Below, piece after piece: positions 1 through 20,844 of a stretch of 64,000 nt of DNA (its first letter is position 1; each line of letters begins with the position of its first letter). The DNA is from Ptychodera flava. Its lineage: Eukaryota; Hemichordata; Enteropneusta; Ptychoderidae. The DNA is taken from assembly GCF_041260155.1 (NCBI RefSeq), contig NC_091945.1:27276296-27340295 (forward strand), read 5' to 3'. The position numbers and the translations under genes were made by a program. The notes beneath the pieces are model-generated. The model ran no database searches and was not told the DNA's origin. It was given only the letters and a program-made list of their open reading frames with translations.

Positions 1-700
1 TGGGCAGAATTTGAAAAGTACAGGGGGAGAACACACGAGAGACTGAGGGGGAAAGTGTCAGAGGGGGCTGTCCCCTATCTTGCAAGGTACATTTTGAGAA
101 ATTGATGTGTGCAATGGTGCAGTCTGGTGCAATCTGACAGGTGTTTTTAATTTGATTTTTTACTATAAGTAAAACTGTTAGAACACCCGGGGTGGGAGGG
201 GGGGGGGGGGGGGGAGAAGCACAACAGGGGAGTCCCCCTCTTGAATAAAAAAATTTGAGAAATTGATGTGTGTAATGGTGCAATCTGAAAGGACTTTTTC
301 TGAACGGACTTTTCAATTTATTTTACTCTCAGAAAATGCTTTAAAACTATGACATTGAGCACTGATATTTTTATTACATTTTTTGCATGATCAGTGTTTG
401 AGTCACAATATTCAACAACCAAACAATGACAATGCATTTTGTAAAATCAGTTCTCAGTTTGCCAGAGATTGAAGACCAAAGAATATGCAGGAATGGAAAA
501 TCTGTGACCTTCGTGTGTCATTCTCCAGCTGCTAGCTTCTAGCCTTAGGGACTGGTCAGTTTCTTCAGGCTGGGGGGGGGGTGGATTATTTTTGCCGACG
601 TCAAAAAGTGGCTGACCCCCCCCTATTCCAAATTTTGAAAACAGGGTGACCCCCCCCCCCCCGCACCGCAGACAACTGTAATATGTAATCATATAATACT

Positions 701-720
701 GTATATATATATATATATTA

Positions 721-752
<32 letters not shown>
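701..752. repeat. (TA)n microsatellite
   Basis: A nearly pure run of alternating T and A, broken by two TTA steps. It lies inside the nested element 548-1724. Confidence 0.9.
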
Positions 753-1257
753 CATTACTACATTTATATTTTAACAGTCATTCTGAGTTTTAATGAAATT
801 GTTGGCATGTCAGTTGTAAGATAGGAATTTCAAAGTGTCAATCTTAAAGTTTGAATACAGTACATTTTGAATGAGCTGTGAATGTATTTCACACTTTCTA
901 TGCTTAACCAGATGTACTGAACTGTTGTACAGAAATGGATGTCAATCATTAATATCAAACAGGAAAAAGCAGTAAATCAAAAACTTTGATGGGTGTTAAG
1001 ACTTGCCAGCCATCCAATTAAATCTCCTGAGGAACCATAGAGAGGCATTTTAGCCAAATCTGATGTATGCAGAGTCTGAGATGACCTTTTCTTGGAACAT
1101 TGATATTTGTGCATGTTGCTTTCTCATACTGAATTCTCATAGAGAGAACAGAAAAGTATCAGGAATTTGTCATGCTTTTCATATGAAATGCAGATTTCAT
1201 AATAGTACACTTTCACTTAGCAAACATCAAGATATCTCTGGCATATATTTCTGATTT

Positions 1258-1530
1258 ATTAAAGTATGGCGCCCAAAGGGCGCGGAGAAAAATATGAAAC
1301 ATCCTGATATCTCTGATATATATGTCTTGTATATTAAAGTAATGCACAGGAAGGGTGTGCTGAAAAATGTCTGATATATTAAAGTAATGCGCTCAAAGAG
1401 CACGCTGAAAAATATTGAACATACATATATCTCTGATATATGTATGCCTGATATGTTAAAGTTGGGCTTGCTGAAAAATATGTCTGCTTATTAAAGTTAC
1501 GCGCCCGAAGGGCGCGCCGAAAAATGCAAC
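1258..1530. repeat. Tandem array of hairpin-bearing units
   Basis: Five irregular units start near 1258, 1333, 1378, 1456 and 1490. Each begins attaaagt or ttaaagt, carries a GC-rich segment and closes with ctgaaaaat or a close variant. Unit 1 has GCGCCC-aaa-GGGCGC (1269-1283) and unit 5 has CGCGCCC-gaa-GGGCGCG (1500-1516). Units 2 and 3 have changed on both sides of the stem, so that pairing is largely kept. Unit 4 has lost the hairpin. A second motif, ctgatatatatg, spaces some of the units. Confidence 0.7.
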
Positions 1531-2452
1531 TAGATAAAATTTGTGGCTGACATGATGCATTTTAGGCAATGATGAGCCTGTGTCGAAATTCAAAAACACA
1601 CTGACCCCCCTATTGGGCATTTCAAAAACATGGTGACCCCCCTATCACCAAAGTCAAAAACAGGGTGACCCCCCCCCCATGAATCCACCGCCCCCCCCCC
1701 AGGCCGAAGAAACTGACCAGTCCCTTAATATGGTACTATAGTTAAATGCCAAAATGGTTATTGAAATGGTTATTGAAGTTAATTAAATATGTTTCTGTAA
1801 TAATAAAAGATGAATTCACAACAGTTCAGTTTTGTCTTTCATCCTGTGAAAAATCTGAGAAATTGATGTGTGCAATGGTGCAGTCTGGTGCAATCTGAGA
1901 GATATTTTCAATTTGTCTTTTACCAGTAAAACTGTTACAACACCCGAAGGGGAGAGCACGAGAGGGAGGTGTCCCCCTCTCACATTGAAAATGATGAGAA
2001 ATTGATGTGTGCAATGTTGCAATCTGAGAGGTGTTGCAATTTCTTTTGCACAAAAAATTGAGTAACTCCCCCTCTCTTCATCTCCACATTTTGAGCAACC
2101 CCCCTTGAAGTTTTCAATTTTTTGAGTGACCCCCAGGCCGTAAATAATGATGGCTCCCTTACGTGAATTTCAAAGGGGCAAGTTTTTTATCAGCTTTACC
2201 TCTGAGCAAAATGACTGATTGCGTACAACTTTCAAAGGAGAATAAAAGCCTGAAACAGTCAGTGTCACCGATGCAAGAACCAGGGATTGAAGACTGCCTC
2301 TGTGTAACTGCATGCCCTTGTTTATTTCATTGAAATGAACCAAACTGAAACAAACTAAAACAAGCTTGCGATTCTACCATTTCAAAATTGTTTTCAATAG
2401 TTGAATGATTTATCTGTAGCAGAGTAAGCCTTACATATGTACTTGATGTATA

Positions 2453-2470
2453 ACACACACACACACACAC
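2453..2470. repeat. (AC)n microsatellite
   Basis: Nine AC dinucleotides, followed by an AT-rich stretch. Confidence 0.9.
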
Positions 2471-2761
2471 ATGTATTTATATATATGCTGTACATATATA
2501 TTATTAGGTATATAAAAATTATTTGATAGAGGTAATTATCTTCATTGCATAATGTCTTGCAAAATAAAAAAGTGATATTTTACATGCTTTACATTCGATG
2601 CATGAAACAAAATGTCTCAAATAGTCTGGTGTGCAAATAATTAACATTTTGGCAAGATTTATTATACACACATTGAAATACAGGTTTGGCTATTTGAAAG
2701 TGTCTCTGGAAGAATATGGTTCATACAGAAAGAGATGGCATTTACTGCATTTCAATGGGGT

Positions 2762-2953
2762 TTAAAGGTATACTGTCACCTGTTCCAATTTTCCAGAGTT
2801 ACCATGGAAAGAGAAAATCTAACCAATCACAGATTTTAAGCGGGTGGCCGCTTTTTAAAAACAGCGCCCTCACATGGGCTTTTTGAATACCAAGGAACGC
2901 CCCTTTTACCATATATGGGCATATTTAGATTACAGGTGGCTGTATACCTTTAA
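2762..2953. mobile_element. TTAA-flanked MITE, 190-bp family, copy 1
   Basis: Begins TTAAAGGTATACTGTCACC and ends with the near-exact reverse complement, closing in TTAA. A second copy at 31704-31903 is almost identical across the interior, including the stretch agcgggtggccgcttttt. TTAA at both ends points to piggyBac-type mobilisation. No coding capacity. Confidence 0.75.
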
Positions 2954-3088
2954 GTTTGCTATTTCACAACAAGATATTCTTATATGCTGAATCCTGGTAG
3001 AAACATTCTTTTGGTAATTGCACAGTTGAATCCTACCAAACAAATTTCTTACACATAAAAGTAATAAAACTGCATAAAAATCAATGCC

Positions 3089-3442
3089 TTAAGGAACAAT
3101 GCCCCATCAGGGACAGATATTCGGACTCTCAAACTTTTACAATACTTTTCTGGTCTACCCCTCGTATGGGATCATTTTGAATCCCTGGGAGTAAATAAAG
3201 TTTTCATCATTTCATTTGTTTAAATCAAAACTTTGATTTTCCCCTGTAGAGTTACCACTGGTATGGTGGAAATTTTGAATTTTGGCCGTGGATTAATGTT
3301 AAATACTTCGTTTCTCTTTAAAAAAAAAAAAATTTCAAATGATAACTCCAAATTTTTTTTCTTAATTTTGAAAGAGAGTGGTCAAAATTTTCCTTGATGG
3401 AAAATCATCGTAAAGTTCACTTTTGCAGTGTGTACTACCCTA
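3089..3442. mobile_element. TTAA-flanked MITE, 350-bp family A, copy 1
   Basis: Carries the family A signature gggacagatattcggactct near its left end and gtgtgtactaccct at its right. Other copies lie at 4839, 6770, 7229 (partial), 15715, 31420 (partial), 32416, 40273 (partial) and 61280. Complete copies start TTAAGGTAGAA and end with the inverse. A further weak fragment (gtagagttttagc onward) lies at about 3815-3990. Confidence 0.7.
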
Positions 3443-4317
3443 GGCATATTTCAACACAAATTGAGTTAAATGACAGCATGCACGGTACTTTACTGCAAAG
3501 AGAATGATTGCTGTAATTATGATATATCATCCCTGAGTTGATTAACAAAGTCCAGCATGACTGTTGAATACTGTGCCCATACTGAAGAGTTTTACAAACA
3601 ACATTGTTCTAGGGGGTCCAATTGCTTGACCCAGCTATGGAAGGTTCCCCTAAGAAAGCCTGCTTGTGTTCATCATGAATATTGGGTCCACTATTCTTCA
3701 GCTGTGCCTACGACTCATTTCACTGACATGAATGAGCGTCTTGAGTAAAAAATCCACTGACTGTTTCCTTCCATCCGACATGTGTTTCTGTGTAATTATA
3801 TATGTACTTCATCGTCTTGTTTTTTTTTTGTAAATCGAAAACTGATTTTTCCCCGTAGAGTTTTAGCATAGTGATAGCGGCCATTTCAATTGAATTTTCA
3901 GGATAGGTATAAATTTAAACTGCTTTGTTTGTCTGGGAGCAAAATTTGCATGTACTTTAAGAAATTTTGAGCAAAACTCCACAGCCAAGGCAACTGGAAA
4001 TTGACACAAAAAAGAAAAAAATTATCTACACCAAGCAATTAGTTTATACTTCCAAATTGATAACTTGTGAAAGACTTCTGCTGCTTGGATGGTACTTTGA
4101 GCAGTGTTGGGGGGCTGGGGGTGGAGGGGCTGTTTCCTAGATGTTTGGAAAAGTTTCAATTTAGAGAAATGAATAAAGAACAGCTTTAAATCTTTCCCTG
4201 AATTCATTTGAGAGGGAAAAACCTCTCATCATCATAATTGTGACCGAAATGACATATCATCTGGTCGTTCTGTGAAATACATGAAGCAAGTTTTCAAAGA
4301 GACTTTAATTTCAGATT

Positions 4318-13359
<9,042 letters not shown>

Positions 13360-14733
13360 GCTGTACACCGAGGAATATTACTTGGGGAGTGTAAGTTGAA
13401 AAACTGAGCTCTGTCTCGCTATTGCAGACTGATACTTGTCGACTTTGAACAGCATGGTATTAACAGACGAACACAACTCCTATCTCGTGTATCTGTGAGG
13501 TCAACATACTGGGGTTAAAGGTCACTTCGGGTCATGCAGGGACGTCTCTCTAATGCTTTTGATGGCTAAATATTGTTCACAGAGCAATGTAATCAGCATT
13601 TTATCAAAGGCTATGCTGTGTTCTTAAAGAAACCATCTCAAAAAGTAAGATGGGAACACTTATTTTTTCATCATATTTCTTGCCCAACCCACTACTTTCA
13701 AGTTCACATGTGCGCTTATGAAGACAATGTCCTCCGCCCGAAAGAGGGCGCTATTGTCACCTGAATGTTAAATGACACAGAAAAGTCACACAAATGAGAA
13801 TCCTTTTTATATTTTGCTATAACCGAGAGTGTTAACTTCAATACAAACCTTCCATGGGCAACAGTGGGTATCTCCCTATCATCCAGAAGAAGCCACTTCA
13901 CATGACTGACAGGGCCGGGCTATGATTGTATCATGCATGTAGAATTGCTGTTTTAATATTTTATCAATCATGCAAGTCAAATGCAAACTGTATGGCTCTG
14001 AAGCAAAAACACCACTCATAATTGATGCCATGTCAGGGTGGGTTTTCATGTGCTTGTGACGCATGGTGATTGTCCACCAGAACAGCAATCTGACTTGTGA
14101 GGGGACTAGTCAATTTTTTTTATTGGACTGCGATCCAATGAAATTGTGGCAGAATACAATACTTGAAAATACTGTGACAATCAGTGAATTTGACTTTCAA
14201 AATTTTATTGTAGAGTTCATCACATTAAATTCTAAAAATCTTCAATGCTACATTTGATACAAAGTTGCTGCCAAGTTCAAAGGTATATTCAAACATAGAG
14301 AATGACTCATGTTCAGAAAAATGTGATTGCACTTTTTAATTTCATATTTCATTGATGAAAATATGGCATGTGACAAATATATTTTGAAGGTACAGTATAT
14401 CCTTAGTGATACTCCTGGTATCAGGGCTTATTTCATTTGCATCTTTTCACAGAAATAAACAGCCACTGTCTGGACATGAATATATGCACCTTTCATTATG
14501 AAAAATACATAAAGAATGGAATGATGTTGTAACTTCTGCTTATCAACTCACAACATTTCTGAGTCTGTGTAATTCATTTATCAAAATACCGGCATCAAAT
14601 TAAAAAAATGTCACTTCAGTGCAATTTTTCAGATCATTGCAATAACATTCTAATGTCACATTTGATCGTAGTTCTGTTGATCAAATGAATTATATCATAT
14701 AGTTTTTCACAACCGTGTGCAAGCATGGATTCA
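13360..14733. promoter_or_regulatory. Spacer between PEX11 stop and PECR start
   Basis: About 1.4 kb that must hold the PEX11 3' end and the PECR 5' UTR and promoter, both read on the minus strand. I see no clear TATA box, poly(A) signal or other coding exon. The name promoter region is inferred from position only. Confidence 0.35.
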
Positions 14734-17700
14734 TCACTTTCTCACTGTCTTCTGCCACTGCTGCTTCCAGCCAATCAGCGATGACACCACTCCGCCAGTG
14801 GCGCCCCAGCCTTTGCTGGAATACTCCAAAATTCCCAGGGGAATCCAGAAATCGCAGAAATTTTTGATCAGCTCTAGTCTGGCCGCATGATACTCTTTGC
14901 GAAGAGCCTTTCTGGCCTCTTTGTCTTGTCTGTCTTTGACTGTCTTGGCCCGCTCCGAGATCATTTGAAGTTTCCGCAGGTCTCTCATGAGAAGAGAAAA
15001 GATTCCCAAGAACCAAGTCCATGCCGAAATTTTTGACCAAAATTTCAAGTCAACCTGTAATGAAGGTTAAATAAGACCTTGAATGAATAAATGAATGGAT
15101 AATTGAATGAATGAATGAACGAAACGAACAAGACATTAACTTTTTTCTGCCAGGATGATCACTTCCCCATCTGCCAAGTGGGTGAAAAGCTGTATTGGGC
15201 CAAAACCTACATATATTGTCACCCATTGGGAGAACTTAGAATTTGTAAGAGAAGCTTGATCTACAATTTAAATGTGCAAGACCTCATGTTTTATGTAGGA
15301 GAAGTTATTTGAGTATGGCAAGTCTGGAAGAATGCATTCCCACACAAAAGAAGAATGACTGTGTTCTCATGGAAAAATGACCCTTGTGAAATTTTATACC
15401 ACAACTCTCCCTTCAAGAGGTGACTTTTCATTATTCTTCATCTTCAGAATTTGGTTTATGACATGCATCAACATTTTTAAGGTTATGCTACTCACTTCTA
15501 TGACCTTGACCTTTGCAAACCAGATCACATGATCAGTCACCAGCCATATTGCCTTTCCCAGCATTCCTGCTATTTCAAACGTCTTCAGGACGTCATCTGT
15601 CATGTACATGGCGTCCGCTGCCTTCTGAAGAAAATCCAACGTTCTGGCCATTCTGAACACTGATAGAAAACAAGAAGAATTTGATATTCATGTATTCAGG
15701 CATGTTATCATTGTTTAAGGTAGAACATGCCTCGGGGACAGATATTCGGACTCTAAAACTTTTCCAATTCTTTTCTGATCTACCACTTGTGGGGGTTCAT
15801 TTTAAAGCTCTTGATGTAAGAAAACTTTTCATCATCTTTTTTTTTTGAAAATCAGAAATTTTATATTTCTTCATAGAGTTAAACACAAGGATGGCAGCCA
15901 TTTTGAATTTCAAATATCGGGAAATCTCAGCTAATCTGTCTCTCTAGTACCAAATTTTGTAGAGTGACCTCTGATTTTTATTTTTGATTTGGTAAGAGAA
16001 TGGTCGAAAGTTTCATTGAGGAAAGTTTGAGCAAAATTTCAAGTCTTTCACTTTTGAGGTGCATACTACCTTAAAGGGCCAGCAGCTGTATAGATTGATG
16101 ATTTTTTACAGTTTTTGTTTCTCATGTCAATTGCAAGTTCTTGTTCTACTGCCCAAAGCGTGTTGAAATATTCACTATTTAGTGTGACAGCTCTGTGTCT
16201 ATATGTGTAAATGCATTTTTATTGTTTACATTTGAATTCTAATCTTGACCAGAATTCACTTGTCTACAATAACAATGCATTTTAAACATGTACAGGCTGA
16301 GTTGACAAGCTGAACACTGTGTATCTTAACATGCTTTGGGGAGTAGAACAAGAAACTGTGATTGAGCTTAAAAATACTTATGGTAAAAAAATCATCAAAA
16401 CTAACAGCCACTTAAGAGTTTTGTTTGCAGATATTAATGGGACACCGTCCACAACTATTGACAATATTTTCATTAATTTTGTCCTTCACAACAAATACAT
16501 GTTTTTTCCTTCTCCCAAAACATGGTGAAAGATGAAGACTTGCTAAAATGACAACATGTATGCAATGGGCAATGTTACGGTTGACAAAACTGACAAATGA
16601 ATTGTACTTCTGACCAGAGTTCAGTTTGTCAACAATAACATGGGCATTCCTTACATACATGTTGTGTAGACTGATTGAACTTGAACACTGTGCATTTTGA
16701 CATGGTTTCTGGGCTAAAAGTTAAAACCAAGAACCTTTTTTATGAAAAGAACACGAACGTATAAGAAACTATAAAAGTTACAGTAACATGCCAACGTTTT
16801 CTTCACCGGGAGACTTTTGTGTGTCAGTTGAATATTTCACATCATATTTGTGGTCTCATGAACAGTTAAACAGTTCTAAATCTAGTTTACGTCACATAAT
16901 ATCACACAACAGGAACAATACCAGATACTGTAAAATATTTATTTGCAAACTGATTTCCAGAAGGTTAAAGTATATAAAATTTTTATGTGGTCCACTGTGC
17001 ATAAATGTAGCTGTCAATTCTAGCTACCGGGTACTCACAATAAATACAATTATAGCTCCTGCTTTTAACATTTCTCTTGGTCACTTTTACGATTTTCTTG
17101 AATATGTCAGAGTCAGCCACGTAATAATATAACGAAAAATGTAAAACTTTTTCCGGTTGAAGGAAATATTTTAGAGTCAAGAGTGGTGTATCATATCAGC
17201 TTACAGGGAACATAACTTAACAGTTTTAAGTTTGCTTTGCTTACATTTCCTAGATAGACTGATGGCAGATTCTATGTTCTTCACTTTGATGGAAGGCGTG
17301 GCTCCTCTCTTCTCTGAATACCACAAAATCCATCTTGATAGGTACTGAACGGTTCTGGAAAAGTGAAAATGCACAGTATTACTATTCTGAAATCATATCA
17401 AGTTCACAGACAAATTTATGCATGGAAGATATAATTTGGCCCTTACTTTATACACTGTGTTCTGCAAATTTCCGGTTTTCATTAAGTAAAGATCCTTGTA
17501 GAATTAAAAGGGGCTGAGTTTTCTGCTTGTACACCCCATGTCTTTGTAGTATTTTATCAATTACCATTTGTGCTTTGTTCTCAGACATGTATTCTTCTTG
17601 TGTTTTTTTGTTATTTTCACAATGCCAAACCACATCGTGTTCAATTGTTGTGCTCTGATAAAGACTGTTTCACAGAAAAGTTTGACACTCAATCAGTTTG

Positions 17701-19394
17701 CAGAAGCTGTCACTGTAGTTCAAAGGTCAAAGTTCAGATATTCTATGGTCATCAAACTTTACGGTGTAATCTGGCAGTACACCAAAGGGATAACTGAAGT
17801 GTGATTTATGGCACCAAAGATCAAAAACATACATGATGGACTTTGCCTATTCTGTACATCATTTCAATAAAAGCTTACATCAGTGATTTATTTTGCTTGA
17901 TAATTGTTTTGCTTTAAAAAGGAATGCTTAAATTTTCAAAGAGAATTGAGTAGATTTTCATATCAAATCACTACTAGGTTTAATTATTTCTGATGGGCAA
18001 AGAATATTGCCTTTGAAGTAGAAAACTCATTGAACTTGTATCTAATATTCCTGATGGCGTAAGACCAAAAGCAAAGTGTTTGTAAAGACGTGAAAATGTA
18101 AAATGCATCCTTTTACTAGTAAATATTGCATTAGATATGTTAGTATACTTGTATTGTAGGAATACATACTAGATAAGTATTAGTGATGTGTATTAGTTTT
18201 CTAGTACAAGCATAGAAAGTGAAGCCGCTCTCCACTGATTATTGGTATACGTGGCTAAATGTATTATTAGACTGTCGACAGTTCCTTGTGCCTTTTCTCT
18301 CTCTTATTGGTGAAGTGTCTCACACATACAATGGTGGGGGAATCACAAGTGTAGTGATGAAGGTGTGAGCTGAGAGTACCGTAAGACACTGTATGTCTAG
18401 TAGCTCACGGTTATGCTTGCAGCATTCCCCACCCCTGTATGTGCGAGAGACTACATCAATAATTAAAAGAAACGGCACAACGGACTGTCCACAGTCTACA
18501 TGTAATAAATATGAGTGTTTTTCTGAAGTTCACCTATAAGCAAAATGATCACCGATTCTCAAATTAGTACTTGTTGACATTGAGTATTTTACCATATATG
18601 ATATTAGTCATAATATGTTCTTGTTAGAAAATTGTGTCTTGTGAATCAATTTGTTTTGAGGTAAAGCTGATCAGCCCTATGAAAAATATTCTCCATCCAT
18701 CCTTGTTTTTTGATCACAGATGTGACTTGTGAAGGATGAAGGACTGATAGTGTATCATCGATGGCTTTTCGGAACATATTCTGTTGGGCCCACATGTCCA
18801 AACAAAATGAAACCTTGGATCTGGTCAGTCTGCTACGTTAAATTGTACTAAATTTGTGTACAATAGGAGAGGTTTTGTGGTAATACACATCTGTGATACA
18901 CTAGACAGAGGGTGCGGGATCTAACTTTGCCAATGTCGTGGTCAAAACATCAAAGAGCAAATGTTTCCGTTCTTTATCATTTATGATGCAATCTCTACAC
19001 TGATGTGCATCGAGGCCGCTCTGTTCACAATGAGGTCAGCAACATACGAGGATCTGTCAATTGTGGTATTCACCGGTACACAGCTGATGACATCACAGTG
19101 CCGCGGCTCCTGTGATTGCAACAAACAAGCAACAGCAGGTCCATTGCCATACATAGCTGCAGTACAGTAGCTCGAGGTTTTGCCTGGGTATTTGGGTCGG
19201 ACGGCAAAACCAGTTTTGCCGTCCGACCCAAATACCCAGGCAAAACCTCGAGCTACTGTACTGCAGCTAAGCCATACAATGAGTGAGCCTACCGCCTGTG
19301 GACAGTGTGTGGTTTACATTGCTAACCTGTAGATTTTGTCTCGGCCTTCAGTAAAACTTGTAAATTTGACGAAGTCTCTCGCAAACTGTGACAT
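14734..19394 (-). CDS. PEX11: PEX11-family peroxisomal membrane protein, 4 coding exons, 220 aa
   Basis: Peroxisome membrane-shaping protein that drives elongation before division. Coding exons: 19394-19327, 17354-17245, 15659-15496, 15054-14734. Introns are GT/AG, phases join exactly and the total is 663 nt with stop. The N-terminus MSQFARDFVKFTSFTEGRDK leads into KIYRTVQYLSRWILWYSEKR, matching the conserved Pex11 amphipathic helix region (human PEX11A has FTNQTQGRDRLFRATQY). Residues 52-63 (SAISLSRKLFRM) correspond to the family's SxxRKxxR stretch. A hydrophobic segment lies near residues 122-134 (ISAWTWFLGIFSL). The C-terminal part, CDFWIPLGILEYSSKGWG then GGVVSSLIGW, matches the family's second conserved block. 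It looks closer to PEX11A/B and plant PEX11C-E than to PEX11G, but is shorter than the human proteins (241-259 aa). The paralogue is not settled. Confidence 0.9.
15136..15310. mobile_element. Diverged piggyBac-like MITE fragment
   Basis: Starts TTAACTTTTTTCTGCCAG, followed by atcacttccccatctgccaa, homologous to the element at 7461-7734. The right terminus is not recognisable. It lies in PEX11 intron 3. Confidence 0.55.
15715..16074. mobile_element. TTAA-flanked MITE, family A, copy 5
   Basis: Complete: TTAAGGTAGAACATGCCTC at the left and GAGGTGCATACTACCTTAA at the right, a clean terminal inverted repeat. Its right TTAA is also the left TTAA of the next element. Located in PEX11 intron 2. Confidence 0.8.
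16071..16415. mobile_element. Fold-back MITE with long arms (family I), copy 1
   Basis: Starts TTAAAGGGCCAGCAGC and ends GCCACTTAA. The arms are about 100 bp, imperfect, with ttgttctactgcccaaagc at the left and its inverse ctttggggagtagaacaag at the right. Related copies: 39341-39671 and 50455-50762, and possibly a remnant at 61600-61960. No coding capacity. Confidence 0.7.
18268..18498. mobile_element. Long-TIR fold-back MITE (TAGACTGT ends)
   Basis: Left TAGACTGTCGACAGT pairs with right ACTGTCCACAGTCTA. Pairing continues with mismatches for about 85 bp on each side, through cacacatacaatggtgggg. Flanks are similar but not identical (tgtattat and tgtaataa), so a target duplication is uncertain. 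It lies in PEX11 intron 1. Confidence 0.65.
19154..19270. mobile_element. Perfect palindromic MITE, hAT-like (8-bp target duplication)
   Basis: Two exactly complementary 57-bp arms (19154-19210 and 19213-19269) around a 2-base centre. They start TAGCTGCAGTACAGTAGC. GCCATACA occurs directly before (19146-19153) and after (19271-19278), an exact 8-bp target duplication. Sited 57 bp beyond the first PEX11 coding exon, at the intron 1 side. No mismatch between the arms means recent origin or strong homogenisation. Confidence 0.85.
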
Positions 19395-20804
19395 TGCTGT
19401 ATTCCTAGCGGGATGCCAACAACTTCAAAGATTTCCCCACACAATGTCAACTTCCAAACCGGCTCCTGTTGAACATACTCGGCCAGCTACATCGACACTG
19501 TCCTACGGCCCAGCACTTGCTTTCAGACAAAGTTCAAAGGTCTGCCAGGTGTCGTTTCAGTGCCCACCAAGGGAGGGCGCTAGACAGCAGGAGATCAGCT
19601 TGACTGTATGAGCACTGTACACATGTACTGAGACACTGTGCACAGTGTATCTAACTTGCAACAAGAACATCTCAAAATTGAGCTTCTTTAAAATTACATT
19701 TTCTTTCTTTCATTCACACTGCATTTTTTTGACCGTTCCTTTGTACATTTTTCTTTTGCTTGACTTACAGCTGTGTTGATAAATCAGCTACAACAGTTTC
19801 ATTTCATGAATTGTTGAAACAAAAACACATATCTTATTTTACTACCACTATAATGATATTTTTCATGGTTTCTATTTCATAAATAAATGTTTGCTTTTTC
19901 AAAAAAACATACAATTGGAAAGTAGTGCATAACGTTCCAAGCAGACTGTCTCACAAGCTGTTTGCAGTTCACTTCTTCACATCATATCACAGTCGTGACG
20001 TGGTTCAATGGGTACATGGCGGACAGCTACAGTCCCTGAGACACTCAGTGCACTGTTTACATAACTACAAGCCACTGTGCATCACATCTTCTACTCGGTG
20101 TTTGTTCCGAGAGTCTTCAATACTAATGTAGGTGCGGCAGCATGAGCAAAGGTTGAATGTCTGTGAGTTTGTGGGCTCCGTCAGTGAAGCGGTGAATTCT
20201 CAGATAGCAATTAAGCTTCCTGTGTACATGAAGGGCTTTCAATCTTACTATTATTCACTGGTAATGAAAGAAAGAAGGGAAAGAGAGAGAGAGAGGGGGG
20301 CTCATATTACAAAAAATAAATGGGTATATCATAATACTTTTTCCCTTTTGCCTATTGAGTCAGATTCAAGCCTGGTGAATTAGAAACAGAGTAAGGTTCA
20401 GGCCGGTGGTTTGCAGCAGTCATTGACATTGGTCTCAGCCAGTGTAAACTAGGAATCCATGAATTTTTACGTCTGTGATAAGAACCGAACCTGTATACAC
20501 ATTCTAGAAAAAGAATCTGTGTTCTGATCAATAACAACATTTCTTGTGGTCAGAAAACCCAAATGACACTCAGTGTCTCATTGCATGTTTAATCTAGATC
20601 TGTTCAACACAATGCGTTTATGCACACTGCATGTACCAGTGGGAAAATCTTTACATTGATACTTCACTCACCAGTTTCTATTGCAAGTAGTCCAAATGCT
20701 CCACTTAGCCATAATTGTGAGTAAAACTGAAATAGTAAGGAGTAGGTGGCCTACAAAGAAACGCTTGGATAATTATTTTGTAAACACTCTGCTCTCTCTC
20801 TCTC

Positions 20805-20844
<40 letters not shown>

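Larger units (their letters stand above)
548..1724. mobile_element. Nested TTA-type (PIF/Harbinger-like) non-autonomous element
   Basis: Terminal inverted repeats of about 40 bp: the left end begins GGGACTGGTCAGTTTCTTC and runs into a poly-G tract; the right end is its reverse complement with a poly-C tract (1690-1724). TTA flanks both sides (545-547 and 1725-1727). The related element at 47587-48878 is uninterrupted at the matching place (near 48460-48480), so the insertion post-dates the split of the two copies. The interior holds a (TA)n tract, an array of GC hairpins and short repeats ending in gtgacccccc. No coding sequence is visible. Confidence 0.65.
1..2158. mobile_element. Non-autonomous TTA-type (PIF/Harbinger-like) DNA transposon, right part; left end outside window
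   Basis: The right end reads, on the minus strand, GGGAGCCATCATTATTTACG and is followed outward by TTA (2159-2161). The same terminus in the other orientation opens the element at 47587, after TAA. The interior holds four diverged copies of a unit containing GAAATTGATGTGTGCAATG, near 100, 255, 1858 and 1998, each followed by a G-rich stretch; the copy at 47587-48878 has the same four in the same order. Another element (548-1724) has inserted in the middle. No transposase reading frame is visible. Assignment to PIF/Harbinger rests on the 3-bp TTA/TAA duplication and GGG termini, which are known hallmarks of that superfamily. Confidence 0.6.
2161..4317. other. Intergenic, repeat-rich; downstream of PECR
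   Basis: Apart from the MITEs at 2762-2953 and 3089-3442 and the (AC)n run, I see no coding exon. It includes the presumed PECR 3' UTR, read on the minus strand below 4318. An ATTAAA-type poly(A) signal lies on the minus strand at 4305-4310, probably too close to the stop to be the main one. Confidence 0.5.

Noticed and set aside
14690-15040. 116-codon minus-strand frame overlapping the last PEX11 exon
   Set aside because: A different frame from the one matching PEX11 and without similarity; a shadow.
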